Shown here: piece by piece, positions 42,455 to 53,338 of the stretch
Layout: each line of letters opens with the position of its first letter
Position numbering within the stretch: position 1 is the first letter of the stretch
NCBI GenBank assembly: GCA_030704615.1
Contig: CM060732.1
Location: 51,381,053-51,441,052 of the forward strand
Direction: 5' to 3'
Source of the DNA: Takakia lepidozioides
Lineage: Eukaryota; Streptophyta; Takakiopsida; Takakiales; Takakiaceae
Length of the DNA: 60,000 nucleotides
The notes under the pieces: model-generated
What the model was told of the DNA's origin: nothing
The model's input: only the letters and a program-made list of their open reading frames with translations
Databases searched by the model: none
Translations under genes and position numbers: made by a program

Positions 42455-43200
42455 GCTGAGATTTTGGATGTCTCTATCATCAATTCAATGACTTTCTTCG
42501 CGCATGTGCTCATCGTTACATGGTAGCAAATAACGACATTAGAATGATATGACAATGATCATCATTCCACGGATACATTCCTCCCGTGAATATTGAGATT
42601 TTAGATGTCTACATCATCGATTCGATGGCTTTCTTTGCACATGCTATGCTCATCGTACAACACGAAACACAGACATATTTGAAACTAGATATCACGATTG
42701 TACAAATACATTCCTTCCACTAATCTAGTTTTGTGGATGTTTGCATCAACAATTCAATGACTTTTATCACAAATGTACTTATTGTACAACACAACACAAA
42801 AATATTGGAACGAAAATTACCAGAATCGTTATTCCACAAATACATTCATTTTGCTAGTTTAGATATTTGGATATTTGCATTGATGTCTGTTCAAATAATT
42901 TTTTCTGCACAAGTGCTCATCAACGTCATTAAAATGAGATAACCACGATCGTCATTACACAGATGCATTCATCCTGCTAGCAATGAAGATTTAATTTGGA
43001 TGTCTGCATGGTCAGTTCAATGATTTTCTTTGCAGATGTGCTCATTGTATAGTAGATTACAAAAACATAAATGAGATTATCAAAGATACAGTCCTCCCAT
43101 TAACAATTAAGATTTTTGGATGTCTGCATCATCAATTCAATGACTTGCTTCGCACACATTGTGTTTATTGTATAGTGAAAAACAGATACAAAAAGACACA
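42455..43200. repeat. Diverged satellite, about 130-bp unit, six copies
   Basis: Units start near 42461, 42595, 42725, 42857, 42985 and 43107 with the pattern TTTGGATGTCTGCATCATCA, TTCAATGACTTTCTTCGC and GTGCTCATCGTA. The copies are old, with many point differences and small indels. No coding potential. Confidence 0.8.
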
Positions 43201-43394
43201 ACTTATATATGTTTACTTACGGGATCTGAGGTTGCAGAGACAACTTTATTATGGATCCTAGCTCTTTCTGATCCAACTTTTTTTTTTGGCTGAATTACTT
43301 CAAGTTGTGGGTGATGCTAGATTGGGTTTCATTTGTTTGTGGGGTTTTACTTTTCCACTTAGAGGTTTTAGTTAACTCTTATAAAAGTAGATAT
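43201..43394. other. AT-rich sequence, nothing recognised
   Basis: Low GC with a T-run at 43279 and no open frame or repeat I can support. Confidence 0.5.
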
Positions 43395-43570
43395 ATATGT
43401 ATGCGTTGCCGAAGCAAGCTTAACTTATGATATCACTTGATCCTAAAGGGCTACCATCTTTCAACTAGAAGGTGGACATCTTTATGACATTCGACATATG
43501 GATTGAAACCAACCACTACTGAAATGGTTTATGCCCTTACCACTAGGCTAAATATTGGTTATAACTCTTG
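43395..43570 (-). mobile_element. tRNA-derived SINE copy 1
   Basis: On the minus strand a pol III A-box-like TAGCCTAGTGGTA (about 43535-43548) and a B-box-like GGTTTCAATCC (about 43502-43512) are followed by a body shared with copy 2 (CCCTTTAGGATCAAG and CTTCGGCAACGC). Pol III boxes and dispersed copies define it as a SINE. Confidence 0.55.
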
Positions 43571-43839
43571 TGTAGTCACCTCATTTACAAAGCTTGCCCT
43601 TTCGAACTCATGTAAAGCTTTCAAAATATTTGGTTTTCGTCCTCAAATGGAGCAATGGCATCCCCTAGGCTTACCTGAGGCCGAGGGCAAACTAATCTCT
43701 CTAATAATAAAATAAACTTAAATACCACCACTAGTTCATTCGTAGCTCTGAATAGCTTATAGAGCATCATGTTTTACGTCATGGGTTCGGCTCCGGACCC
43801 TATAGTTTAGTTGGTTTCAACCAGTGTTGTTCTGGTATC

Positions 43840-44270
43840 AGGTTTAGGACAATATACCAGACTGGTCCTGGTACTAGACGTATCACATAATTTTATACCA
43901 GCATGGTCTATATAATGGTGGATGTATATTTTTCTAGATACTGGTATGAGTATGAGTATCATGACCACAACACCAGCTGGTACAAGATATCAATTCTGGT
44001 ATCATTCCAAAGCCATACAAGTTTATCACATAGCAAATATCAAGTGAAAACAAATACAATACAAATAAAGAAATAAACATGTATAAGTACAAATATGTAG
44101 GCATATGTACACATAAATTAGTATAGTATACATACCAGAGTAAATGAGGAAGACAGCAGGGGAGTACTGGTATTGTGGCTGGTATGAAAAAACTGATACC
44201 AGCCTGGTCTGGAATCTATCTGATACCAGTGCATATACCACTTTATACCAGTCCTTCACCTATATACTAT
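43840..44270. repeat. CTGGTAT/ATACCAG-rich segment
   Basis: CTGGTAT, in either orientation, occurs about a dozen times, with denser inverted copies at both ends. It may be an old palindromic element; no clean ends or target duplication found. Confidence 0.35.
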
Positions 44271-44339
44271 ATACCACACCATCAACAACCCCCAACAAGG
44301 GGATTTTGTGGCCTTTGGATGTTGTGAAAATACAATAAT

Positions 44340-44860
44340 AATATATGACGCCTCCCGAAGGAAACGTAAATCATGTGTCTCTTGACCCCAAAGGGATATT
44401 GCCTTTGTGACACCAATAGGTGGATTAAACCAGCGTTGGGTGGTTATTTGATTTTTTTCATAACCGGTAGTTCCGGTTGCTTCAAATTTTAGGAAACTAC
44501 TAACCTGCAGTTGCAGTTATTAAAAATTTTATGGCTAACTTGCGTTTGCGGTTACTTGCAAAAACCTCAAATAGCCGGTTTTCATCAAATAACCATGGGT
44601 ATTGGGCGGTTCTTTAAAAGGTTCTTTGCTCGGTTATTTGTATTCTTGACCTCCGCCGGTTCCTAACTGGACCGGTTACTTCATTTTTTCACCTCCATCG
44701 GTCAGTATATATATATAACTGGATAGGTAACCGCCGCGTATTAGAGAGAAATTTAAATAACTGCCCAACACTCGATTAAACCAACAACCACTTCCAAGGC
44801 AGTATGTGGTATGTGCCCATTACCACTCGGCTACAACTTGGTTGTCTTGGATGTTGTTAA
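44340..44860 (-). mobile_element. tRNA-derived SINE copy 2, split by a MITE
   Basis: A-box half TAGCCGAGTGGTA at about 44822-44834 (minus strand), B-box GGTTTAATCC at 44422-44431, and the body TATCCCTTTGGGGTCAAG with CCTTCGGGAGGCGTC to 44343. The two halves are separated by the inserted element at 44431-44774. Confidence 0.6.
44431..44774. mobile_element. hAT-type MITE
   Basis: About 344 bp with imperfect terminal inverted repeats, CAGCGTTGGGTGGTTATTT at the left and the complement of CGAGTGTTGGGCAGTTATTT at the right. It is flanked by the 8-bp duplication ATTAAACC (44424-44431 and 44775-44782). An 8-bp duplication with CAGxGTTGGG-like ends is typical of hAT. No coding sequence, so non-autonomous. 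Confidence 0.7.
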
Positions 44861-45126
44861 AGCTCTATAGCTGTATAATATGAAAAGGGGATTGACCAAT
44901 AATAATAATAAAACTTAAAATAAGAAAATAATTAGAAACATAAAATTTAAATTAATACAAAATACTAATAGAAAAAAAGAGAAAGTAAATTGGCTGCACA
45001 GTCAAAGACCTAATAATGAATGATTGCAGAGCTTGGTAGCGTTGGCAAGCAAAACAAGCAAAATAAAGTTGATTTGACGTGACCCAGAGTGCGGTGATTG
45101 GGTCAGAGAAATATTGTGTACGCTTT

Positions 45127-45134
45127 TATATAAA
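45127..45134 (+). promoter_or_regulatory. TATA box upstream of a small open frame
   Basis: TATATAAA 41 bp before the ATG at 45168, with ACATCC before it as a possible start-site context. Confidence 0.4.
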
Positions 45135-45167
45135 GCAGGCCCACTGATAATAATACTAGTCACATCC

Positions 45168-45287
45168 ATGGCAGAGAGGGCATGGGCAGCAGTGGACGGA
45201 CGGCGGTTGCTCAGATTCCAACGGGCGTCGTGGCAAGCCTTCATTAACTTGCGGCACTTGCTCCTACTCGAGTCTTGGCTTCACTAA
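45168..45287 (+). CDS. Small 39-residue open frame or first exon
   Basis: ATGG start in good context behind a TATA box. The frame is MAERAWAAVDGRRLLRFQ continued by a Leu-rich end, terminating at TAA 45285-45287. Base composition is clearly more GC-rich than the flanks, which fits coding sequence. It could be the first exon of a longer gene or a remnant. Function unknown. Confidence 0.3.
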   Translation: MAERAWAAVDGRRLLRFQRASWQAFINLRHLLLLESWLH

Positions 45288-46759
45288 ACACTCACTAAGT
45301 CATTGGATTAAGTATGTAAAGCTTCGTACACCAGTAGAGGAATATGGTGACCTTCAAGGCTCGCTGTTTCAACGTGGGAGAATTTGCATCACTTTCCATC
45401 ATGGGGGCATTATGCTTCTACCGCTTTTGATGAAGAGATTTTCAACTATCATATAGATTAGCCTGTCTATGAACTGAGATACTCTACTAAAAAGGAAGTT
45501 GAATATTCACTAATACCTTGCAGATCAGTGAACCTTACTGAACACCAAGTCAATACCACTATCCCGCTTATTGATTAGTAAGTCCTGACTATAAAACGGT
45601 TGTTCCATTTTAAAACTGTAAATGTCTCTTTCAGCCGCCCTGATGTACCCTCACTAATCGTGCAACCCACAATTAGCTGTGACTATACCAGCCAGACGTT
45701 TCCGTCCCTACCTGACACTCCAACTGGCAAGAACAGAAATAATATTTTAACATGAACATTCCGCCTTTATAGAGAGTGTTTTAGAGAGTTCTAAATTTCA
45801 AGTATCCCCACTTCAAGTTGGAATGGAAAGTATCCATTTGATTGCAGTCGATAAAGTCTTCTGCAGCTGATCTCACCAAGCAAAAACCAGATCTCCTATT
45901 TGCGTACTACTTGTAAGAGCAGATTGATGCAGTGCAGTGCAGCTTCAACTCTGAGCGCAGTGTACTCTCTCAATAAAACCACTTCTTCCATATATTTTTC
46001 AGGATAAGGAAGTGATATACGTGCTGGTTGTTTGGTGTATGGATATTCTTTGTGCATTAGAGATGCCACTCAATGTACATTTCAGTATGCAAACGCAGTG
46101 GTAGTCATGCATTTTAATGAGATCTCCTACTCTGCGTGGAGATGCCCTTCAAGATGCCGATAGTAGAATAGTAGAATTTTCTCTCTGTAGCGAACAAGCT
46201 TAATCTCTGATAATTTAGAGCTCTACCACTCTGGTGGCATCATAGTTCAACTGTGTGAGTTTTCTTCACAACATGATTCCATCACACAGTGTAACCTGCA
46301 GGCCGGTTACCCAATATCGCTGGGCATAACTGTGGCAGCAGCAGCAGCCAGTTACATGCTGCGAGGAAGTTTCCTGTCGCTCACGTGCCCCGAGAAGAGT
46401 AGGGCCAGGCCCGAAAGATAGTAAAGATCGTGGCGATTAGACATACGGGCGCTTTGAACGGACACTCGGGGGACGCTCTGACTCAAGTGTGCACAAGTTG
46501 TGCACCTGAGCCTGTCCCCTTTTGGCGGTGGATTGATCATGGGTTTACTGGATGTGGGTGAACACTAGCTGAATCTGCTTTCATTTCCTCCATATTATTT
46601 TGCAAATTGAGCCACAATGGTTTAATCGCATCAGCTGATCTATCACTCCAAAGAAAGAGATATATAGAGTAACATAGTTTAAATATTATGCACTGATCAC
46701 GAGGTTCAAAGGATTTCAACCTCTCTATGGGATGTTCAACAATCATTCTTAAGGAGAAC
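45288..46759. other. No gene recognised
   Basis: Unique-looking sequence of average composition. Open frames are short in all registers. A GC-rich island at 46360-46540 contains no convincing frame. Confidence 0.4.
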
Positions 46760-47020
46760 CCAAGTGGATGAAAATTATCTATTTACTAACCAGGACGGTT
46801 AAGGTTGAACAGCTTGGTGGGCCCTTGCAGTCTCGTCGTGACCAAACTGGCTGCGCAGGCTTTCCTGATGCTGCTTCTCTTTCTCTCCAGCAGCTTGGCC
46901 TCTTGGTGGCATTTTTAGTTTGTGTTGCTCTTGGTCTGCATTGGAGATCCTTTCATCTCAGACTGCATATGGAGACCTAGCTGTGATAGGGAAATGGGAA
47001 ATTGGATACGTAGCTGGATC
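46760..47020 (+). other. Weak exon candidate with a hydrophobic helix
   Basis: The frame 46768-46980 contains EQLGGPLQSRRDQTGCAGF and a Leu/Val/Ala stretch (GLLVAFLVCVALGLHW) long enough for one membrane span. No homology recognised, and the start is not supported by a promoter. Confidence 0.2.
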
Positions 47021-47026
47021 CGTGAG

Positions 47027-47755
47027 CCCATTAAAACATTGTGGGGCTCCATCACTCAGAGATTGAGGCCCCGTGGGCGGGTTACTACACCGAGCTTTCC
47101 TTCCTTGCAGATCGATATCTCTCAGGAAGGTCTGTATTGCAGTCTGAATGTGGTTGAATCGTTGCGGGGACAGCTAATGTGTAGGAATTATGGGACTTAA
47201 CGGAACGTTTGTGGGGATTTGCAGAATGAACCACAGTTGAACGCAGTGATTGAGGCCCAGTAGGCTGGTTATCGCACCTAGCTTACCTTCCGATCGATTC
47301 GATAGTCCACTGTCAGGACGTTGTTATTGGAGATGTTTAGACGTGAATGTAGTTGAAACATTGCAGGAGGGGGAGTGCAGGTAATTGAACGTTGTGGCTG
47401 GGAATATAGCTAAACATAAGGAAACTGAATCGGAAATTGTGAGAATGGACGGAATGGGTTACAATTACACCCGTTTCCTGCTTCTCTCAGGAAGGTTTGT
47501 TGCTGGAGATGTTTATGTACGTGAATGTAGTTGAATTGTTGCAGAGGTAGCTAAACCTATGGGGGTGGGCTCTCGGATGGACTGGGAATCACGGTCTGCA
47601 CTAGAGTCTACAGTCGAAATTCATTAGAGGAACCGTTACGTTGTGGGGATAGCAGCTACACATGTCCACGGCCGTAACTTAACAGACCGTTGTGAGGGTG
47701 AGGATGGGCGGAATAGGTTAGAGTTACACCCTTTTCCTGCCTCCTATCGATACTA
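47027..47755. repeat. Diverged tandem repeats of about 180-230 bp
   Basis: Blocks such as TGGAGATGTTTA...GTGAATGTAGTTGAA and GATTGAGGCCC...GGTTA recur around 47060-47160, 47240-47375, 47490-47560 and 47640-47740. Old and partly rearranged. Confidence 0.45.
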
Positions 47756-47757
47756 AT

Positions 47758-48290
47758 TTGCAGTCAAAAGCTTATCTAGACTTCTTCATGGATTTTGTAG
47801 GGCTGCGCTCCTCTCGCCATGCCAAGTTACACAAGGAGGTGAAGTCATCCAACTACCAAGATGTTCACTCGCTTTGGGAGTTGCTACTTCAGCAAGGCCA
47901 CAATACAGCTTTGAATTCTTCACCGACTCCTCTGCTTACTCGTGGCCTGGAGTTGCTGCATCGTCAGGGCCACACGGCTGTGGATTCTCATTCGTTTGCT
48001 CATGGGGACTCTACATCTGTATCCCATACATGTGGTGAAAGTACTCATGATTATCACTCCCCCATGACCTTGGAGAGTGTTTGGGGAGATCTTCTCGCTG
48101 CTGGCAAGGAGGTTAGAGGGCTGACTGAAAATGTCTAGGCACATGTTACTGAGAATATCAACAAAGATCAGGGTGGTATCTTCAGGGATTCCACAGAAGC
48201 TATGGATGGAATCCATTTGTGTCTAGGACTCCCTGGGAAACCATACCAAACACATCAGATCGGTCTTTTTGCCCTCTGCTCTTTTGGCTG
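47758..48290 (+). pseudogene. Unidentified exon with one in-frame stop
   Basis: Follows an acceptor-like TAATTTGCAG. The frame 47758-48135 reads AYLDFFMDFVGLRSSRHAKL, HSLWELLLQQGHNTA, LLTRGLELLHRQGHTAVDSH and LESVWGDLLAAGKEVRGL. A TAG at 48136 is followed in the same frame by AHVTENINKDQGGIFRDSTE and LCLGLPGKPYQTHQIGLFAL. The His-rich middle and lack of known motifs prevent identification. Its 3' part (from 48172) is amplified as the tandem repeat that follows. Confidence 0.4.
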
Positions 48291-49290
48291 AGCTACCAAC
48301 AAGACAGATTACAGCTTTGAACAAAGAAAGTTGTATTTGGACTGGAAGTTTGTAAGCACTGTTAATTGAGCACTGTTTTGGCTTTTATTCAATGGAAGGA
48401 TAACCTGGTGGTATATTCAGGGATTCCATCCATTTGTGTCTGGACTCATCCATACCAAACACATCACATAGGTCTTTGTCCTCTGCTCTTTTGGCTGAGC
48501 TACCAACAGAACAGATTACAGCTTTGAACAAAGAAAGTTGTATTTGGACTGGAAGTTTGTAAGCATTGTTAATTGAGCACTGTTTTGGCTTTTATTCAAT
48601 GGAAGGATAACCTGGTGGTATATTCAGGGATTCCACAAAAGCTATGGATGGAATGCATTTGTGTCTAGGACTCCCGGGGAAACCATACCAAACACGTCAC
48701 ATAGGTCTTTTTGTCCTCTGCTCTTTTGGCTGAGCTACCAACAAGACGGATTACAGCTTTGGACAAATGAAATCCATAAGTCCACGAGAGGGCCGAAAGG
48801 GCCTAGGAGAAATGAAATGAAATGGTGTTTTATAACGTCCACGGAAAGCTCATAGAGCTTATGGGCCAAAATGGAAGAAAACATGAGAGAGGAAACAAAA
48901 CCAGAACCAAAAGAATAAGAACTAATGTTCTAGTGATTGTCTAAGGGTGAAGGCCTCGTGCAGGTAAGCTGCCAAACAACAAAGAAAGTTGAATTTGGAC
49001 TGGAAGTTTGTAAGCACTGTTTTGGCTTTTATTCAATGGAAGGATAACCTGGTGGTATATTCAGGAATTCCACATAAGCTATGGATGGAAGCCGTCTCTG
49101 TCTAAAGACAGTACCATAACACACCAAATAGGCTCCTCCTATGCTCTTTTTGGCTTATTTACCAACAGGTAGATTACAGCTTTGAACAAGGAAAATTGTA
49201 TCTCGACTCGAAGGTTGTGGCATTGTTTTGGCCTTTGAATCAATGGAAAGATAACTTAGTGATATGTTCAAGGATTCCAGGATAAGTTTT
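48172..49290. repeat. Tandem repeat of about 200-240 bp derived from a gene 3' end
   Basis: Anchors TGGTATATTCAGGGATTCCA at 48172, 48410, 48612 and 49048, weaker at 49255. Each unit also has TTTGGCTGAGCTACCAACA and TACAGCTTTGAACAAAGAAA. An unrelated about 210-bp segment (48766-48975) interrupts the third unit. Confidence 0.85.
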
Positions 49291-49682
49291 TTTTCCTCTG
49301 ATCCTTGGAAATAACTAAACCTATAACACTGAATCTATAGTAGCACAAACTATGATGTATCCAATATCGAAATTGCTCCACTTAAGCTCTTCGCTCTTCT
49401 CTTTTGAGAGCTTTTTCAGTGATTTGTTTGAGGTTTTGCTATTTGTGAGGAACCCTTTTCTTTTGGTTGCCTGATAGGATGATTGATATGGAATGAATGT
49501 TCATGACAGTGAACAAAACTAAGGGTTCTAATTCTGGGGTGCTTTCCATCCAAGTTCTTCATTGCTATACATACAAATACCTACAAATAACTAGTTCCCA
49601 AGTAGAAGTACTTCGGTGTAGTGCTCGTTCCCAAGTACTCCCCTAAACCTAAAGGGACACTCGGAAACAGGAACGTAAGTTG
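49291..49682. other. No gene recognised
   Basis: AT-rich, short frames only, with a few CCCAAGTA direct repeats near 49597-49640. Confidence 0.4.
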
Positions 49683-49800
49683 TCATGTTACCCTTCCATT
49701 GATTCGAAAGCCAAAACCGTGCTCAAAGAGTGCCACAAATTTCCAGTGCAGATACAATTTTCTTTGTTCAAAGCTGTAATCGTCTTGTTGGTAGCTAAGC
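49683..49800 (-). repeat. Inverted, best-preserved unit of the gene-derived repeat
   Basis: The minus strand reads SYQQDDYSFEQRKLYLHWKF without a stop, whereas the plus-strand units carry shifts in the same place. This shows the repeat came from coding sequence. Confidence 0.6.
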
Positions 49801-49843
49801 GGCACGCACATGTATATCCGTTTCACAAGCATCACGATTCGGA

Positions 49844-50524
49844 CTAGGGTGATGAAGGAGGGGAGGGAGTTGGTGATGGGATGCCTGCTCGTCGACCATA
49901 CAGCCTGTAGCAATACTTGTAACCCCGTGTCTCACGAATATAATCTATCTCATCTTGAGGAAAGAAGACTGTCACCTCTGGAACCGGATGGGCCTCAAGC
50001 ACAGGTACCAAACCCTCCTCAAATGCATCCCTTGCGGCTTCATTGCGGGCGATGGCAGCAACTCGAGCCTGTGTATAATAGGGAATAAGTTAACACCAAT
50101 TATTTCACAATTCAACTACTGTATTATAGAGTTGAGAAGCAGTTGAGAACGAACATTACAAGCCTACAGATCAACAATGATGTAGAGAGTTGCTAGCACT
50201 CACCCTGGCGGCATCAGCAATGCCATATCTTTCATAATGTTCCTCCACAATACGTGCTTGTCTTAAAACGGGCCAATAGATTATCCCATAGGCCCGCGGC
50301 CAACACCTCTTACACCAACACTCCAGCTTCCGAGAAAGCTGCCGCTCCCAGTAGGGCCTGCTTGGGACTCGTGGTGGCTGTGGCTCTGGACTGGGAAGCC
50401 TCCGACTTGGAGATGGCGAGCGAGGTGCAGCGGCCCCAACATTCCTTGAGCTCTGCCCTTCAAGTCGGGGTGCCCTAGCCCGAGCAGCTGGGTACTCGTC
50501 CTCCTCCACTCGGGCACATACCAT
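49844..50524 (-). CDS. Two-exon gene, 181-residue protein of unknown function
   Basis: Exon 1 is 50204-50524 and exon 2 is 49844-50068. The intron has GTGAGT at 50203 and an ACACAG acceptor at 50069, phase 0. The start is MVCARVEEDEYPAARARAP, the nearest Met giving a normal N-terminus; a longer frame upstream is possible. The protein has an Arg/Pro/Ser-rich first third (SPSPSRRLPSPEPQPPRVPS), then KLECWCKRCWPRAYG with a CxxxC-like cluster, an Ala/Arg helix crossing the splice site (RVAAIARNEAARDAFEEGL), VTVFFPQDEIDYIRETRGYK, YCYRLYGRRAG and a Pro/Ser tail. Clean frame and correct splice phase make it a likely functional host gene or exon pair. No family recognised. Confidence 0.6.
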
Positions 50525-50583
50525 CGCTGTACAATCCCTGTAGAGATGTAGCAAACTGGAGTAAATACGTAAATACATTCTGG

Positions 50584-51028
50584 ATGAAAGTAATGTCCAA
50601 AATAGACATTACTTTCATCCCAGGCCCTGGTGGGGTCGCTATGAGAAACTTGCGACGGCGCCAGCGTCGTTTTCTCTGTCTCTCTCGCTCTCCAAACCTT
50701 CTCTTCAGGAGAGAAGCTTGGATCTCGACTCCTCTCGATTGTATACATCTATGTCTTGCGTTCAGTTTCGGGACAAAGCTTAGAATTCTGTTTCTTCTTG
50801 TTTTCTAGTTCACCGCCTTCTCTTTTCACGTTTTTTTTTCAGTCATTGGAAGTAGAGGATCAGAAGTGTACCTGCAGGTGTTGATGGCGGGAGTGCGGAG
50901 AGGGAGAGGACCGAGCTGGAGCGCTTCACCTTCACCGACCCACGCTTAGACCTGCAGCCACACGCGCCTCCAAGGTAAGTGGTGAGTAATCGTTCTCCTC
51001 CATTTGATTTTCCTCTCAATATTGTCGA
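50584..51028. other. Upstream region of the 49844-50524 gene
   Basis: Contains a short inverted repeat at 50578-50622 (AATGTCxATTTTGGACATTACTTTCAT arms around ATGTCTATT) and otherwise no recognised gene. Confidence 0.35.
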
Positions 51029-51112
51029 CTCTCTCTTTCTCTCTCTCTCTCTCCCCCTCTCGCTCTCTCTTTCCGCATCTCTGTCTCTCTCTCTTTGTCT
51101 CTCTCCCCCCGC
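51029..51112 (+). promoter_or_regulatory. CT-rich tract, likely core promoter or 5' leader
   Basis: 84 bases of almost pure C/T (CTCTCTCT with CCCCC) followed by GCGGCATCTTACCC. Pyrimidine patches of this kind mark plant core promoters and 5' leaders. Confidence 0.4.
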
Positions 51113-51485
51113 GGCATCTTACCCTAGAGCTAGAGCGGCGGCGCCAACTCACGCAGAACCAGAGCAGAACCAGAACCCGCTGCCCCGGGAAAATGAAGTG
51201 CCTTCTTCGTCTGATACCTCACATGGTAGCATGTTTTCTAGGGTTTCTATCTCTACAAACCATTGACTCTCTCAGAAGCAAACAAGAGATTCCCTACATC
51301 TGGTCTGACCTATTGAGACTACTTTCAGATTAGAAATGGGGGAGCTGCTGCTTACTCCAACATTACAGGGGGTCTCTCTCCCCCCGCGGCATCTTACCCT
51401 AGAGCTAGAGCGGCGGCGCCAAGTCACGCAGAACCAGAACCCGTGGCCCCGGGAAAGATTACAAATGGGGAAGCTGCGCTTACTC
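51100..51485. repeat. Duplicated segment (51100-51195 and 51368-51460) with a second short repeat
   Basis: CCCCCCGCGGCATCTTACCC...GCGGCGGCGCCAA and CCCCGGGAAA occur twice, as does ACTCCAACATTACAGGGGG (51355 and 51483). Confidence 0.8.
51193..51333 (+). CDS. Small 46-residue open frame with hydrophobic stretch
   Basis: Starts at AAAATGA after the CT-rich leader. MKCLLRLIPHMVACFLGFLS could be a signal or membrane segment, and the C-terminal half is polar. It may be a small protein, a first exon or chance. Confidence 0.25.
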   Translation: MKCLLRLIPHMVACFLGFLSLQTIDSLRSKQEIPYIWSDLLRLLSD

Positions 51486-52744
51486 CAACATTACAGGGGG
51501 CTTAATATTTCTGTGAGAGTAAGGCGACAAATACCCAGCCAATGGGCAGTGAGAAAAAGCACAAATGTTAGTTAAGGCTTTCATCATGTCAGGCTTTCCT
51601 GTTCTGGTTGATGATGCTGTCATGTCTACTATGCATCTTCGATGGCCAGGAATGGCACTGTGCAAGACGAAATGAGATGGTTTATAATACTGAAGGCCTC
51701 GACATTTCCAATGCACACCATATGTCACAGGGCGGATGAAGGAGACCCCTTAAAGACTCACCACTCACAATCTCTTGTTGACGCCGCCAAGTTCTCTTGC
51801 AAAGCCTCTGGAACCCTCAACGTTGTTGTCCAGCTCTGCCTACAGTGCTAGTCCAGGGTTCCAAGCCCCAAACATGTGTACATGCCGCCCTCTCCCTCTT
51901 TAGCTGTTTCACAGCAAGTTTACATTGAGTATATGTTTCTACAGTTGAGTTCGTGTGGGGTGATTTGGAGTTTTATACAGATTTTTAGTCGCACACCAAA
52001 TCCATTCATGAATCCCACTGGCACCGCTCCCACACTGTCTTTGGATCACCAAGACATTCGTCAACTACAACGAGAAAACCCTAACTCTAGCCTCTCTCAT
52101 ACTCTCAAGTAATTGGCCATTCTGAACGTTATCATGGCATGCGACTGTTGTAATGTGTGGTAATGCTGCGAAGATTGGTGGATCTCTGGTTAGATCGTGC
52201 AAGGGTCCTCCATGCCCTCGGCTATCGTCTTAAGGGGAACGAACAGCGAGCCCGAGGTATCTATTATGAGAGCAAAGCTAGGCACTAATGTTGATGTGAG
52301 GCTTTCAACACAGCTGCTTCGCAGCCAAGCTTCGTTGACTATTGGTCTAGTTTTCTGGACATAAATGAAGGTATGGAGATATCATTCAAGGGGGTGAGTC
52401 TCAAGTATATGATGACCCCAACCCGCGGGGTACATCACGTTACCACTTGAATCAAGTCGAGGTACAATATGAATGAAGTCAAGTAAAAATGTGCAGTGCA
52501 ACAGGCACCACTAGTTCAGTATATAATTTGCTGCTGTCCAAAGAATGAACTAATTCCCGCTGCCCTGCAGATTTTTCCTCCTCAAAAATATCCCCTCCCG
52601 AGGCTCTGTTTCAACTTTCAACTTGTGTTTCAGTAAACAGTGCCCTATTGCTCCAAAACAACATCCACGTAATTTTCCTAAATCTGAACGATCACTAGAC
52701 TCATGAAATGGTCGCATCCTCAAGTCAGCCCGAAAGGACCCCGA
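51486..52744. other. No gene recognised
   Basis: Unique-looking sequence. Frames are short and none shows a domain, splice model or codon pattern I can support. Confidence 0.4.
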
Positions 52745-53338
52745 TCAAATGTTCTCCTCCTCCTCGTCAGCCTGGAAAGCCCAATTCAGCATGTCAATTC
52801 TTTCTTCTGAGACACCGATCTTCAAAAGTGCCTTGCAAAACTCCCTGAAAGCCTCACTACGGGAGAGTGCGGGTCTCAACGATTTCCTCACTCCGTCGAA
52901 CCTGTCGTGGATTACCTGGCGAAGTGCCAGCACTTCCAGCCCTTTTTCCCACGCTTCCTGATACAGTACAGTTTGTTTGCGCTCTTCTGAGAGGAAAGGG
53001 TACAAACATGTTCTGGAGAATAAGATTACAGCGGCCTGTATGTAGTTACCCGCGGCCACGGAATGACCCAGCGCATCCACCTTACTCTCTGCAGAGACAC
53101 CGATCTTTGAAACTGCCGCACAGAACTCCATGAAAGCTTCGCTTCGGGAGACTGCAGGTATCAACGATTCCCTTACTCCCTTGAACCTGTCGTGGATTTC
53201 CTTGCGAAGCGCCAGCACTTCCATCCCTCTTTCCCACGCTTCGTGACACAGTACAATTTGTCTGCGATCCTCTGAAATGTAACAGCCGGTTCCAAGTAGA
53301 CGGTTGCAAGCAGCCACAAGATGACCCTGCGCATCCAT
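52745..53338 (-). CDS. 197-residue protein made of two homologous halves
   Basis: Single clean frame with ACATGG start context. Residues about 3-88 and 92-185 are repeats of each other: HLVAACNRLLGTG / HSVAAGNYIQAAV, ISEDRRQIVLCHEAWERGME / LSEERKQTVLYQEAWEKGLE, VLALRKEIHDRFKGVRESL / VLALRQVIHDRFDGVRKSL, and SRSEAFMEFCAAVSKIGVS / SRSEAFREFCKALLKIGVS. Each half is predicted helical and has two Cys at similar places. The C-terminus is acidic (ADEEEENI). No signal peptide or membrane segment is seen. Amphipathic helices in tandem suggest a protein-binding scaffold, but I do not recognise the family. Preservation of both halves argues that the gene is functional. Confidence 0.75.
   Translation of the reverse strand: MDAQGHLVAACNRLLGTGCYISEDRRQIVLCHEAWERGMEVLALRKEIHDRFKGVRESLIPAVSRSEAFMEFCAAVSKIGVSAESKVDALGHSVAAGNYIQAAVILFSRTCLYPFLSEERKQTVLYQEAWEKGLEVLALRQVIHDRFDGVRKSLRPALSRSEAFREFCKALLKIGVSEERIDMLNWAFQADEEEENI

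Noticed and set aside
50977-51266. Ser/Leu/Pro-rich plus-strand peptides across the CT tract
   Set aside because: Translation of a pyrimidine microsatellite, more likely a promoter or leader.
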